Shown piece by piece: positions 30,274 through 38,610 of a stretch of 64,000 bases of DNA. The position numbers and the translations under genes are program-made. The notes beneath the pieces are model-generated. The model was not told where the DNA came from. It worked only from the letters and a program-made list of their open reading frames with translations, and did no database searches. Within the stretch, counting starts at the first letter, position 1. Every line of letters begins with the position of its first letter. The stretch comes from Pleomorphomonas carboxyditropha (lineage in GTDB: Bacteria > Pseudomonadota > Alphaproteobacteria > Rhizobiales > Pleomorphomonadaceae). The stretch covers positions 30,762-94,761 of the forward strand of contig NZ_NQVN01000021.1 in NCBI RefSeq assembly GCF_002770725.1, given 5' to 3'.

Positions 30274-31986
30274 TTAGCGGATGTAGGCGCCGGCCATCAA
30301 CGAAGCTGCATTCTGAGTGTACTGGCGATAGACGCCCTTGCGGTTGGAAAAGTCCGGGGCCGTCCAACCGACCTTGCGCTTGGCGAAGGCGGCGGCAACC
30401 TCTTCGGCGCCGGCCGGCTTGCGGTCGAGGCCGACGACGTTGAGCTTGCGCGCCTTGACGTCGATCTCGATCAGGTCGCCGTCCTCGATGAAGGCGATCG
30501 GCCCGCCGTCGGCGGCTTCCGGCGACACGTGGCCGATGCACGGACCATGGGTGGCGCCGGAGAAACGGCCGTCGGTGACCAGCGCCACCGAGCCGTTGAG
30601 GCGGCTGTCGAAGACGATGGCATCGGTGGTCATCAGCATTTCCGGCGCGCCGGAGCCGCGCGGCCCCTCGTAGCGGATGACCATGACGTCACCCGGGTCG
30701 ATGCGATTGTTGATGATGGCGTCCTGGGCCGCCTCCTCGGAGCCGAACACCTTGGCCGGGCCGGTGTGCTGGTGCATCTTCGGGCTGCAGGCGGAGTATT
30801 TGATCACCGCGCCGTCGGGGGCGATGTTGCCCTTGAGCACGGCGATGGCGCCGATCTTGGACTTCTCCGGGTCGCGGATCAGGTCCTGCCGCTCCAGCTT
30901 GAAGTTGGCGAGATAGCCGAGGTTGTTCTCGAAGAAGCCGGACTTCTGCAGCACGTCCAGGTTTTCGCCCAGCGTGCGGCCGGTCACTGTCATGACGTCG
31001 AGGTCGAGGTGGTCGCGGATCATCCACTGAACCATCGGGATGCCGCCGGCGAACCACAGGAGCTCGGTGACGTAGCGGCCGGACGGCTGCACGTTGGTGA
31101 GATAGGGAATCTCGTGGTTGATGCGGTCGAACACGTCCGGCGTCAGCTCCCAGCCGAGCGCGTGGGCGATGGCCGGCAGGTGGATCAGCGCGTTGGTGCT
31201 GCCGGAGATGGCGGCGTGCACCTTGATGGCGTTCTCGAAGGCCGCCTTGGTCAGGATCTTCGACGAGGTGATGCCCTTTTCGGCCAGCACCAGCGCCTGA
31301 TGGCCGGCCAGGCGGGCGTAGCGGGTGATCTCCGACATGGTGGACGGCGCCAGCGCGTTGCCGGGCAGCGCCATGCCCAAGGCTTCCGACATGCACTGCA
31401 TGGTGCTGGCGGTGCCCATGAACTGGCAGGCTCCGGCGGTGGGACAGCCGCAGCGCTGCAGGTTGTGGATCTTGTCGGCGCCGATCTCGCCCTTCTTGAA
31501 CTGGGCGGTGGCGCCGCCGAGATCGGAGGTCGTCATGTTCGGGGCGGGCCGCATGGAGCCGCCGGGCACGTGGACCAGCGGCATGTCGAGGCGGGCGGCG
31601 GCGATCAGGTGGGCCGGGATCGACTTGTCGCAGCTCGACAGCAGCACGCCGGCGTCGTAGGGGACGACCGAGGCATGCAGCTCGACCATGTTGGCGATCA
31701 TCTCGCGCGAGGCGAGGATATAGTTCATGCCGTCGTGGCCCTGGCCCCAGCCGTCGCAGATGTCGGTGACATGGTGGCGCACGGCGCGGCCGCCGGTTTC
31801 ATGCACGCCGAGCATCGCCTCGTAGCCGAGCTTTTCGAGGTGGAAGCTGCCGGGGTGGCTCTCGCCGAAGCAGTCGTCGATCAGCACCTGGGGCTTTTCG
31901 GTGTCTTCGACCGAGTAGTTCATGCCGAGCCGGAGGGCGTCGAGCTGCGACCACAGGTCGCGGGCGAAGTGACATTTCTGGGACAT
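30274..31986 (-). CDS. IlvD/Edd family sugar-acid dehydratase (YjhG/YagF-like)
   Basis: A 570-residue iron-sulfur dehydratase predicted to dehydrate an aldonic acid, most likely a pentonate such as xylonate, to a 2-keto-3-deoxy acid. Segments that match the YjhG/YagF branch rather than IlvD are CDGWGQGHDGM, SSCDKSIPAHLIAAA, GACQFMGTASTMQ, EKGITSSKILTKAAFENAIK, ISGSTNALIHLPAIAHALG and MTVTGRTLGENLD. The C-terminal VTDGRFSGATHGPCIGHVSPEA is general to the superfamily. It is shorter than YjhG (about 655 residues). It follows the MFS gene by 43 bases, and a terminator lies directly downstream. L-arabinonate or another sugar acid is the main alternative substrate. Confidence 0.88.
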   Translation of the reverse strand: MSQKCHFARDLWSQLDALRLGMNYSVEDTEKPQVLIDDCFGESHPGSFHLEKLGYEAMLGVHETGGRAVRHHVTDICDGWGQGHDGMNYILASREMIANMVELHASVVPYDAGVLLSSCDKSIPAHLIAAARLDMPLVHVPGGSMRPAPNMTTSDLGGATAQFKKGEIGADKIHNLQRCGCPTAGACQFMGTASTMQCMSEALGMALPGNALAPSTMSEITRYARLAGHQALVLAEKGITSSKILTKAAFENAIKVHAAISGSTNALIHLPAIAHALGWELTPDVFDRINHEIPYLTNVQPSGRYVTELLWFAGGIPMVQWMIRDHLDLDVMTVTGRTLGENLDVLQKSGFFENNLGYLANFKLERQDLIRDPEKSKIGAIAVLKGNIAPDGAVIKYSACSPKMHQHTGPAKVFGSEEAAQDAIINNRIDPGDVMVIRYEGPRGSGAPEMLMTTDAIVFDSRLNGSVALVTDGRFSGATHGPCIGHVSPEAADGGPIAFIEDGDLIEIDVKARKLNVVGLDRKPAGAEEVAAAFAKRKVGWTAPDFSNRKGVYRQYTQNAASLMAGAYIR

Positions 31987-32029
31987 TTGCTTGCCGTTTC
32001 TTCTGGAACTTCCGAAACGTCGGAGGGCG

Positions 32030-33313
32030 TCAGCGCGGGGCTTTCGACGTCACCTTCGGCAGGGTGTAGAGCAGGACGGAGGCGATCACCAGCGCGGCGA
32101 TCAGGAAGGACAGGCCGACCTCCTGGCTGAAGGCGGTGGTCAGGTAGCCGACCAGGAACGGGCCGATGAAGCCGCCGAGATTGCCGAGCGCGTTGATGGT
32201 GCCGCGGACGCCGCCCACCACGTTGGACGGGAACAAGAGCGGCGGCAGCGTCCAGAACGGACCGGCATAGGCCTGGAGGAAGAAGCCGCACAGCACGATC
32301 ATCGCGTAGGACACCCACATGTTGCCTTCGAGCAGGATCGACAGGGTGAGGCAGACGGCGAAGCCGACCATGGGGATGGCGGTGTAGCGGCGGCGGTTCA
32401 TGGTCTGGTCGCAGCGGCTGGCGATGAAGAACTGGCCGGCGATGCACAGGATGTAGGGCAGGGCGGTCAGGAAGCCGACCGTGGTCATGCCGGAGCCGGT
32501 GAGCTGCTTGATGATCACCGGCATCCACAGGGCGAAGCCGTAGAAGCCGACCTGGAAGAAGAAGTAGATGGCGACCAGCTTCCACAGGTTGGCGTCGCCG
32601 ACCACGGTGCGCACCGACACGTTCTCGACGACGACCGCCTTGGCCTTGTCCTCGGCGAAGCGGGCGTCGAGCCAGGCGCGCTCGCGCGGGTCGAGCCACT
32701 TGGCCTTGGCTGGGGTATCGGCGACCATCGGCACCCAGATCAGCAGCAGGGCCAGCGACAGCACGCCCTCGACGACGAACATCTCGCGCCAGCCCATCGA
32801 CTGGATCAGCCAGCCGGACAGCGGCGCGGTGATGATGGAGGCGACGGCGAGGTTCATCTGGAAGAAGGCGATGGCGCGGGCCTTTTCCTCGTTGGGGAAC
32901 CAGTGGCCGATTAGCGCCAGGATCGCCGGGTAGACGCCGCCCTCGGCGACGCCGAGCACGAAGCGGATCAGCAGCATCTCGTTCTGGGTGCGCACCAGAC
33001 CGGTCAGCGCGGCGACGCCGCCCCAGACGATGATGGTGCCGGCGATGAAAGTCTTGGCGCTCAGCCGCTCGGCGATCTGGCCGCCGGGGATCTGCAGGAA
33101 GATGTAGCCGACGAAGAAGATGCCGGCCGCCAGGCCCGCGAACGAGGCGGTCATGCCGAGCTCGGTGCTCATGCCGCCGGCCATGGCGATCGCGATGTTG
33201 GTGCGATCCATGTAGGCGACGATGTAGACGATGATGACGGCCGGAATGATGCGCAGCCAGCGGGCGCGCGGAATGGCCGCGGCGTCGGTTGCGACGGCTT
33301 GCAGGTTTGCCAT
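32030..33313 (-). CDS. MFS transporter, anion:cation symporter (ACS) type
   Basis: A 427-residue, 12-helix inner-membrane carrier. Its N-terminus RIIPAVIIVYIVAYMDRTNI and the early AGGMSTELGMTASFAGLAAG are typical of the ACS group, which imports organic acids such as hexuronates, glucarate and phthalate. The loop 2-3 motif GGQIAERLSAKTFI and VLGVAEGGVYPAILALIGHW are also seen. A long central loop (about residues 190-240) separates the two halves. I chose ATG 33313 with GAGAG upstream. Placed between the aldolase and dehydratase genes, it probably imports the sugar acid they break down. Confidence 0.92.
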   Translation of the reverse strand: MANLQAVATDAAAIPRARWLRIIPAVIIVYIVAYMDRTNIAIAMAGGMSTELGMTASFAGLAAGIFFVGYIFLQIPGGQIAERLSAKTFIAGTIIVWGGVAALTGLVRTQNEMLLIRFVLGVAEGGVYPAILALIGHWFPNEEKARAIAFFQMNLAVASIITAPLSGWLIQSMGWREMFVVEGVLSLALLLIWVPMVADTPAKAKWLDPRERAWLDARFAEDKAKAVVVENVSVRTVVGDANLWKLVAIYFFFQVGFYGFALWMPVIIKQLTGSGMTTVGFLTALPYILCIAGQFFIASRCDQTMNRRRYTAIPMVGFAVCLTLSILLEGNMWVSYAMIVLCGFFLQAYAGPFWTLPPLLFPSNVVGGVRGTINALGNLGGFIGPFLVGYLTTAFSQEVGLSFLIAALVIASVLLYTLPKVTSKAPR

Positions 33314-33501
33314 TTGGGTCTCTCTCCCTTCATATCCGCGCCCGGTGATTGCCTCCCCTAAGGCTGCCGGCCGGAGCCGGCGACTTGGCGCGATATCGGA
33401 TGGGCACATTGCGTGCCCCGAGGTGTGCTGGTGGACGGACGGGCGTCCGTCCGGGATGGCCGCCCGCCGTCTCGTCCCCGGCGGGTGGCATGGAAAACGG
33501 G

Positions 33502-33521
33502 CCGCCGGCTGCCGCCGGCGG
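33502..33521 (-). terminator. hairpin after the DapA-family gene
   Basis: CCGCCGGC-TGCC-GCCGGCGG lies 7 bases past the aldolase stop. On the minus strand CCCGTTTTCC follows. Another perfect hairpin, GGACGGAC-GGGC-GTCCGTCC, lies at 33433-33452 in the same gap. Either could reduce read-through into the MFS gene. Confidence 0.45.
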
Positions 33522-33527
33522 GATGCG

Positions 33528-34436
33528 TCACGGCAGGACGCCGGCCGCCTTCAGGATGGCGGCGAGCCGCTCGGTCTTTTCCGCCGACAGCGGCTGGACC
33601 GGCGCCAGCACCTCGGTGGAGATGTCGAGGCCGGTAAGGCGGATCGCCTGCTTGATGACGCCGAAGAACGGGCTTTCGAGGTCGTAGACCTGCGACAGCC
33701 GGGCAAGGCGGCGCTGCAGGGCGAACATGGTCTCGTAGTCCCTGGCGACGAACGCCTTGTAGATGCCGCAGGTGACCGAGGCCGCGAAGTTGGAGGTGGC
33801 GGGGATGCCGCCGTTGGCGCCGAGGATCAGCGCGTCCATCATGTATTCGTCGAAGCCGGCGAAGATCACGAAGTCGGGGCGAACGGGACGCACGACGTTG
33901 ATCAGTTCGCGCAGGTGGCTGGCGTTGTCGACCGTGTCCTTGATGCCGATGATGTTGGGCACGTCCGTGGCGAGGCGGGCGACCAGCTCGATGTCGAGAC
34001 TCTGCTTGGTCAGCGCCGGGAAGTTGTAGAGCAGCACCGGCGTTTCGACCGCCTCGGCGACCGTGCGGAAGTGGTTGTAGATGTAGTCGCGGGCGAGCAG
34101 GGCGTAATAGGGATTGACCACCAGGAGGCCGTCGACGCCGAGCTTGTCGGCATGGCGGCCGAACTCGATGGCTTCCGCCGTGCTGGGGCTGGAGATGCCG
34201 ATCAGCACCGGCACGCGCCGTGCCGTATGGGCGACCACGAATTCCGCCACCTCGAAACGCAGCTCCTTCGGCATGTGGCAGAACTCGCCGCCGCTGCCGA
34301 GGAACAGCATGCCGTCGACGCCGTCGGCGACCAGCTTGTCGATCAGCGCGGCCATTCCCGCCCTGTCGAGACGCCCCTCACCGTCGACGATCGTCGGCAC
34401 CGGCGGAAAGACGCCCCGAAACTTGTCCAAACTCAT
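33528..34436 (-). CDS. DapA-family aldolase, YagE/YjhH-like (predicted 2-keto-3-deoxy acid aldolase)
   Basis: A 302-residue class I TIM-barrel aldolase, exactly the size of E. coli YagE and YjhH, which split 2-keto-3-deoxy-pentonate or gluconate into pyruvate and an aldehyde. Evidence: GVFPPVPTIVDGEGRLD, FLGSGGEFCHMPKELR (substrate carboxylate loop), VLLYNFPAL with the catalytic Tyr, and NIIGIKDTVDNASHLREL with the Schiff-base Lys. The GSGGEF and LYNFPAL wording favours YagE over dihydrodipicolinate synthase. I chose ATG 34436. It is the first gene of the locus, with a strong palindromic operator just upstream. Together with the dehydratase it forms a non-phosphorylating pentonate route. Confidence 0.9.
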   Translation of the reverse strand: MSLDKFRGVFPPVPTIVDGEGRLDRAGMAALIDKLVADGVDGMLFLGSGGEFCHMPKELRFEVAEFVVAHTARRVPVLIGISSPSTAEAIEFGRHADKLGVDGLLVVNPYYALLARDYIYNHFRTVAEAVETPVLLYNFPALTKQSLDIELVARLATDVPNIIGIKDTVDNASHLRELINVVRPVRPDFVIFAGFDEYMMDALILGANGGIPATSNFAASVTCGIYKAFVARDYETMFALQRRLARLSQVYDLESPFFGVIKQAIRLTGLDISTEVLAPVQPLSAEKTERLAAILKAAGVLP

Positions 34437-34456
34437 CTTTGGCTCCGTGTTCTTTA

Positions 34457-34488
34457 TATGGAACTTAAGTTCTGTATGACGATCATAC
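34457..34488 (-). promoter_or_regulatory. twin palindromes upstream of the YagE-like aldolase gene
   Basis: A near-perfect 20-base palindrome at 34457-34476 has a perfect core GAACTTAAGTTC (34461-34472). It overlaps GTATGA-CGA-TCATAC (34474-34488). Both lie 21-52 bases upstream of the aldolase start, a good place for an IclR operator. The assignment to the IclR protein is inference. Confidence 0.55.
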
Positions 34489-34626
34489 ACGGAGGCCCGA
34501 TAGCGTCAACGTGCGGGGCTTGCGGATGGTGATTGGACGTATGCCGCGATGCCGCTGCGGGGGCGTCTTGACGATTGGGGCAGGCGCGCGGGAGGCCCGG
34601 GCCATCCATGACGGGTGAGGGAGGGC

Positions 34627-34913
34627 GGCGGTATCCCGAGCTTGCGAGCGCTATATTCGCCTTGAGCTCTATTCGGCCCGAGGTCCTACGCCTTCGCGTA
34701 GGATGACAAATTATATATATAAAACAAAATGATAGACCGAAATTCGGTTCAGAGGTCGCCATCTTGCGCGAATGTCGGCCTCGCGGGACGCCTGCGGATG
34801 GCTCCGCGATATCCCATTGTTTTTCCTATATATAATACTGTCATCCTACGCGAAGGCGTAGGACCTCGGGCCGGAAGGGGCGCGGCGCGGATATGGGGCT
34901 CCGGAAGCGATCC
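34627..34913 (+). repeat. tandemly duplicated repeat block, copy 1
   Basis: About 287 bases that recur almost unchanged at 34962-35247. Each block carries two inverted hairpin cores (here about 34672-34722 and 34826-34877) separated by about 100 bases that include TTCAGAGGTCGCCATCTTGC and GTTTTTCCTATATATAATAC. Only scattered substitutions distinguish the copies, so the duplication is recent. Confidence 0.9.
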
Positions 34914-34961
34914 AATCTGTTCCCTCCCTCCTGCCCCCTCCCACCTGTGGGGAAGAGGCGG

Positions 34962-35247
34962 GCGGTATCCCGGGCTTGCGAGCGCTATATTCGCCTTGGG
35001 CTTTAGTCTGCCCGAGGTCCTACGCCTTCGCGTAGGATGACAAATTATATATATGAAACAAAATGATAGACCGAAATACGGTTCAGAGGTCGCCATCTTG
35101 CGCGAATGTCGGCCTCGCGGGACGCCTGCGGCTGGCTACGCGGTATCCCGTTGTTTTTCCTATATATAATACTGTCATCCTACGCGAAGGCGTAGGACCT
35201 CGGGCCGGAAGGGGCGCGACGCGGATATGGGGCTCCGGAAGCGATCC
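34962..35247 (+). repeat. tandemly duplicated repeat block, copy 2
   Basis: Second copy, offset by 334-335 bases from copy 1, with hairpin cores at about 35007-35055 and 35160-35212. With copy 1 and the inverted repeat at 35257-35395 it fills the gap 34437-35424 between the aldolase and DUF1345 genes. No gene is credible there; the short frames are read-throughs of the repeats. Confidence 0.9.
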
Positions 35248-35256
35248 GGTCCGTTT

Positions 35257-35395
35257 TACCCCTCTCCCTGGTCCCTCCCCCACAAGGAGGGAGGGGACGC
35301 AGCTTGGGTCTACCCATTGCTTGAAGGCTCGGCTTGCCCGGAAAATGGGTCGGCATCTCCCGTCGTTTGTGGGGGAGGGACCAGGGAGAGGGGTA
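35257..35395. repeat. 29-base perfect inverted repeat around an 81-base centre
   Basis: The left arm 35257-35285 starts TACCCCTCTCCCTGGTCCCT. The right arm 35367-35395 is its exact reverse complement, ending AGGGAGAGGGGTA. The sequence differs from the BIME-like family. It has the outline of a small non-autonomous mobile element or a long foldback structure, but no target-site duplication is obvious. Confidence 0.8.
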
Positions 35396-35424
35396 CAGGG
35401 CGGCGGGCGGATTGCCGGCGTGCT

Positions 35425-36096
35425 TCACAACAAGCTCGCGCCCACGTTGATCGCCAGCGCCAAGATGGCGGTGTTGAAGAAGAAAGACAGCACCGAATGG
35501 GCGAGCGCCACCCGGCGGATGCGCGGCGAGGCGATGGCGATGTCGGCCGTCTGGGCGGCGACGCCGATGGTGAAGGCGAAATAGGCGAAGTCCCAGTAGT
35601 CCGGTTCCTCGATGCGGTCGGGGAAGATCAGGCCGGGGCCCTCGCGCAGATAATAGTCGTGGGCGTAGTGCTGGGCCATGATGGTGTGGACGAACAGCCA
35701 GCTCATCAGGATGGTGACGGCCGCCGCCGCCGCCCGCCAGAGGCGCAGGGGATCGCCCGCCCCGGCCTGCAGCAGCTCGGCGCCGATGGCGACCAGGCTC
35801 GACAGCGTCGCCGCCATCGACAGCAGGATGATCGTCCCCTCGCCCTCGTCATGCCGGGCGGCGCGCTGCCTGAGCTCGTGCACGTCGGACCGGATCATCA
35901 TCGTCCAGGTGGTGACGAGATAGAGGAGGACGCCGGCGTTCCAGCCGACCAGCAGGCGGCCCGGCCCCTCGAGGCCGGCGGGCGAGACGACGCCGGCGAT
36001 GATGCCGACGACGATGCCGGCGACGAGGCGCGGCCTGATTCTCAGGGCATGGAAACCGCGATGGAGGAAGGAGCGGCGGGGATGAGGGGTGGTCAT
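35425..36096 (-). CDS. DUF1345 family membrane protein
   Basis: A 223-residue inner-membrane protein with about five hydrophobic segments and no known function. Family marks are the N-terminal RPRLVAGIVVGIIAGVVSP, VGWNAGVLLYLVTTWTMM, AHDYYLREGPGLIFP, and PDYWDFAYFAFTIGVAAQTADIAI in pieces near the C-terminus. It stands alone. The 220 bases upstream (36097-36316) hold no gene that I can support. Confidence 0.88.
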   Translation of the reverse strand: MTTPHPRRSFLHRGFHALRIRPRLVAGIVVGIIAGVVSPAGLEGPGRLLVGWNAGVLLYLVTTWTMMIRSDVHELRQRAARHDEGEGTIILLSMAATLSSLVAIGAELLQAGAGDPLRLWRAAAAAVTILMSWLFVHTIMAQHYAHDYYLREGPGLIFPDRIEEPDYWDFAYFAFTIGVAAQTADIAIASPRIRRVALAHSVLSFFFNTAILALAINVGASLL

Positions 36097-36316
36097 GGGG
36101 CCTCGCGCGACAATCTGCGACCGCCAGCTTGATCCGGGACGGCTCGATACGCAATCGCGGTCGGTTGGCCGATACCCGTCGATTGTTGCCTGTCCGGTGA
36201 ACAGTGTGTTCCTTTAAAGGTGAGGTCGAATCTCATATTAATTGACGTGGATCAGGGAGCCCCGGCCGAGGCCGGCCCAGGTTGCGCGCATCCTGTCCAG
36301 GATATGGAGATCGAAC

Positions 36317-36886
36317 ATGCCGCTTCCCACCGATACCGACCGCGACCGCCTGATCATCCCGGCGCTCGGGCCGTTCTACGAAACAATCGCCCAGCCGCTG
36401 GCCTTCGTCGCCCTGCGCGTCGCCGTCGGGCTGATGCTGGCCATCGAGGGCTGGCCGAAGATCACCGCGCCGCTCGCCCAGGTCGGCTTCGTCGAGGGCA
36501 TCGGCTTTCATCCCGGCTGGCTGTGGTCGCCGGTGCTGGCCGGCTTGCAGTTCTTCGGCGGCATCCTGATCGCCGTCGGCCTGTTCACCCGGGCGGCGGC
36601 CCTGGCCAACGGCGTGATGCTGGCGATCACCTGGTGGTTCCATGTCACCCACCCCTATGGCGACGCCTTCCTGACGGCGGCCGGCATCGACGCGCTGAAG
36701 GCCGGCGGCGACCTGTTCACGCCGGTGGCGGCGGCGCGTCTCGCCGACGGCGGCAAGGCTTTCCTCGAGACGGTGCAGGAGAAGGCCGAGCTGGCCTCGC
36801 TGTTCTGGACCGGCTCCACCTTGCTGTTCGCGGCCTTCGGCGGCGGCTGGCTGGCGGTGGATCGCCGGTTGCCCAAGGTATTTTGA
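36317..36886 (+). CDS. DoxX family membrane protein
   Basis: A 189-residue inner-membrane protein with four hydrophobic segments. The DoxX domain is seen in FVALRVAVGLMLAIEGWPKI, VLAGLQFFGGILIAVGLFTR and ANGVMLAITWWFHVTHPYG. DoxX-like proteins are linked to quinone-dependent or thiol redox processes, but the role here is unknown. I chose ATG 36317 with GGAGA upstream. It is convergent with the TetR gene, 6 bases apart. Confidence 0.85.
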   Translation: MPLPTDTDRDRLIIPALGPFYETIAQPLAFVALRVAVGLMLAIEGWPKITAPLAQVGFVEGIGFHPGWLWSPVLAGLQFFGGILIAVGLFTRAAALANGVMLAITWWFHVTHPYGDAFLTAAGIDALKAGGDLFTPVAAARLADGGKAFLETVQEKAELASLFWTGSTLLFAAFGGGWLAVDRRLPKVF

Positions 36887-36892
36887 TCGCTC

Positions 36893-37468
36893 TCAGGGCG
36901 CGTTCGCGCGGGTCTGCCGGATGAGGAAGTCGCGCATGGCGGCCCGTTCCTCGACGGCGACGCCGGTCAGATCGGCCAGCCAGATGCCGTCCGCCGCGAG
37001 GCGGATGGCGGCGAGCGCCGGCGTGCCGTCGGTGGCGCGATGCCGCTCCTGGCGACCTTCCACCCAGTCCGACCAGCGGCGCCGCAGGTGCGGATCGGTC
37101 AGCATGGAGATGGCCAGCGCCGCCCAGGCGGCGGCGTTGGCTTCCGGCCCGGTGTCGAAGACGGACGCGAGGTAGGCGCGAGTGAAGGCGCCGCGCGGCT
37201 CGGGGTCGGCGGCGATCCGCGCGTCGAGCTGGCGGTCGAGCGCTTCCAGAAGGTCGGCAAATACCGCATCGATCAGCGCCTGCTTGCTGGGAAAATGGTG
37301 CAGCAGGCCACCCTTGGTCACCCCCGCCGCCTCGGCGACCGCCTGCACGGTGACGGCGGCGAGGCCGTGCTCGACGGCCAGCCGCGCCGCGTGGTCGAGA
37401 AGGGCGCGGTGGACGAGCTCGGGCTGCTTCCTGCGGCGGTAGCCGGTTTCCGGGTAGTCGGTTGCCAT
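36893..37468 (-). CDS. TetR/AcrR family regulator
   Basis: A 191-residue repressor-type regulator. The N-terminal TetR helix-turn-helix is AVTVQAVAEAAGVTKGGLLHHFPSKQALI (in pieces, about residues 37-66), followed by an all-helical ligand domain. Its start lies 1 base after the SMR pump stop codon, so the two genes form an operon. It probably represses the pump until a cationic drug or similar ligand binds. The C-terminal domain resembles the TetR_C group of SMR-linked regulators. Confidence 0.9.
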   Translation of the reverse strand: MATDYPETGYRRRKQPELVHRALLDHAARLAVEHGLAAVTVQAVAEAAGVTKGGLLHHFPSKQALIDAVFADLLEALDRQLDARIAADPEPRGAFTRAYLASVFDTGPEANAAAWAALAISMLTDPHLRRRWSDWVEGRQERHRATDGTPALAAIRLAADGIWLADLTGVAVEERAAMRDFLIRQTRANAP

Positions 37469-37469
37469 G

Positions 37470-37814
37470 TCAGTGAACCGCGCTGCGCGACATGGTGTTG
37501 AGCACGACGGCGCCCAGCACGATCAGGCTCATGCCGAACAGCGCCCAGGTGTCGAGCGCCTGGCGGAACACCAGGACGCCGACGATGGCGGTCAGCACGA
37601 TGCCGACGCCGCTCCAGATCGCATAGGCGATGGCGAGCGGAATGACCGTCAGCGCCTGCGACAGGAAGAAGAAGGCGGCGACGAAGCAGACGATCATGCC
37701 GAGGGTCGGCAGGGCCTTGGAGAACTGCTGGCTCTTCTGGAGCAGCGACGAGCCCGTCACCTCGGTGACGATGGCAAGCGCCAGAAAGCCGTAGGCGGCC
37801 AGGGACGGATTCAT
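37470..37814 (-). CDS. small multidrug resistance (SMR/EmrE-type) efflux protein
   Basis: A 114-residue, four-helix inner-membrane pump. The essential Glu of helix 1 is in AIVTEVTGSSLLQKSQQF (Glu16). Helix 3 carries PLAIAYAIWSGVGIVLTAIVG and helix 4 LIVLGAVVLNTMS. This is the EmrE/QacE side of the family rather than the Gdx (SugE) side, judged by the AYAIWSGVG motif. It exports quaternary ammonium or related cations using protons. I chose ATG 37814. A TetR-type operator lies 30 bases upstream. Confidence 0.92.
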   Translation of the reverse strand: MNPSLAAYGFLALAIVTEVTGSSLLQKSQQFSKALPTLGMIVCFVAAFFFLSQALTVIPLAIAYAIWSGVGIVLTAIVGVLVFRQALDTWALFGMSLIVLGAVVLNTMSRSAVH

Positions 37815-37843
37815 CGGGATCTCCGGATATCTTGAGCGCAAAA

Positions 37844-37863
37844 GATACCGGATGGTCGGTTTC
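37844..37863 (-). promoter_or_regulatory. probable TetR operator for the SMR-tetR operon
   Basis: GATACCGGATGGTCGGTTTC is an imperfect palindrome with ACCG and CGGT arms; 14 of 20 positions are symmetric. It lies 30-49 bases upstream of the pump start. Confidence 0.5.
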
Positions 37864-38031
37864 TTTTCAAGGGTGGAGACGGGCTTTCGGACGCCGGAAG
37901 GGGGCGCCGGCGAGGGCATCACGCCACGGTGAACGCCGAACGTTTACCGCTCGGACGTTCGGCAGGTTCCGGCCCTTGCCCTCACCGGGACATCGTGCAA
38001 TGTCATTGGTGGATCAACAGATGTCGGCGCT

Positions 38032-38610
38032 ATGAAATTCGTCTGGTCCCTGCCCAATATTCTCACCTATCTCCGCATCGTCGCCGTGCCGGCGGTGGTC
38101 GCCGCCTTCTACCTCGAGGATGACGCCGGGCGCTGGGTGGCCTTCGGCCTGTTCGCCGCGGCGTCGATCACCGATTACTTCGACGGCTATTTGGCCCGCC
38201 TGTGGAAGCAGCAATCGACGCTCGGCCGCATGCTGGATCCGATCGCCGACAAGCTCCTGGTGTCGGTCTGCCTGCTGGTGCTCACCTATCACGGCACCAT
38301 CGGCGGCTTCTCGCTGTGGGCGGCGGTGATCATCCTGATGCGCGAGATCTTCGTGTCCGGCCTCAGGGAATTCCTCGCCGACCTCAAGGTCAGCGTGCCG
38401 GTCACCCGGCTTGCCAAGTGGAAGACGACGCTGCAACTCGTTGCCATCGGCATCCTGCTGCTGGGGCCGACCGGCGACAAGCTGATCGACGGCATCACCG
38501 AGCTCGGCCTCGTCCTGCTGTGGACGGCGGCGCTGGTGACGCTCTACACCGGCTACGATTATTTCCGTAGCGGCGTCGTCTATCTGATGGAGGAGCGTCA
38601 TGAGCCGTGA
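38032..38610 (+). CDS. pgsA: CDP-diacylglycerol-glycerol-3-phosphate 3-phosphatidyltransferase
   Basis: Committed step of phosphatidylglycerol synthesis in the inner membrane. It has 192 residues. The CDP-alcohol phosphotransferase signature is seen as AASITDYFDGYLARLWKQ then STLGRMLDPIADKLLV (the D-G-x2-A-R-x8-G-x3-D-x3-D pattern). Four hydrophobic segments are present. The N-terminus KFVWSLPNILTYLRIV is typical of PgsA. The stop overlaps the moaD start by 11 bases. Confidence 0.95.
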   Translation: MKFVWSLPNILTYLRIVAVPAVVAAFYLEDDAGRWVAFGLFAAASITDYFDGYLARLWKQQSTLGRMLDPIADKLLVSVCLLVLTYHGTIGGFSLWAAVIILMREIFVSGLREFLADLKVSVPVTRLAKWKTTLQLVAIGILLLGPTGDKLIDGITELGLVLLWTAALVTLYTGYDYFRSGVVYLMEERHEP

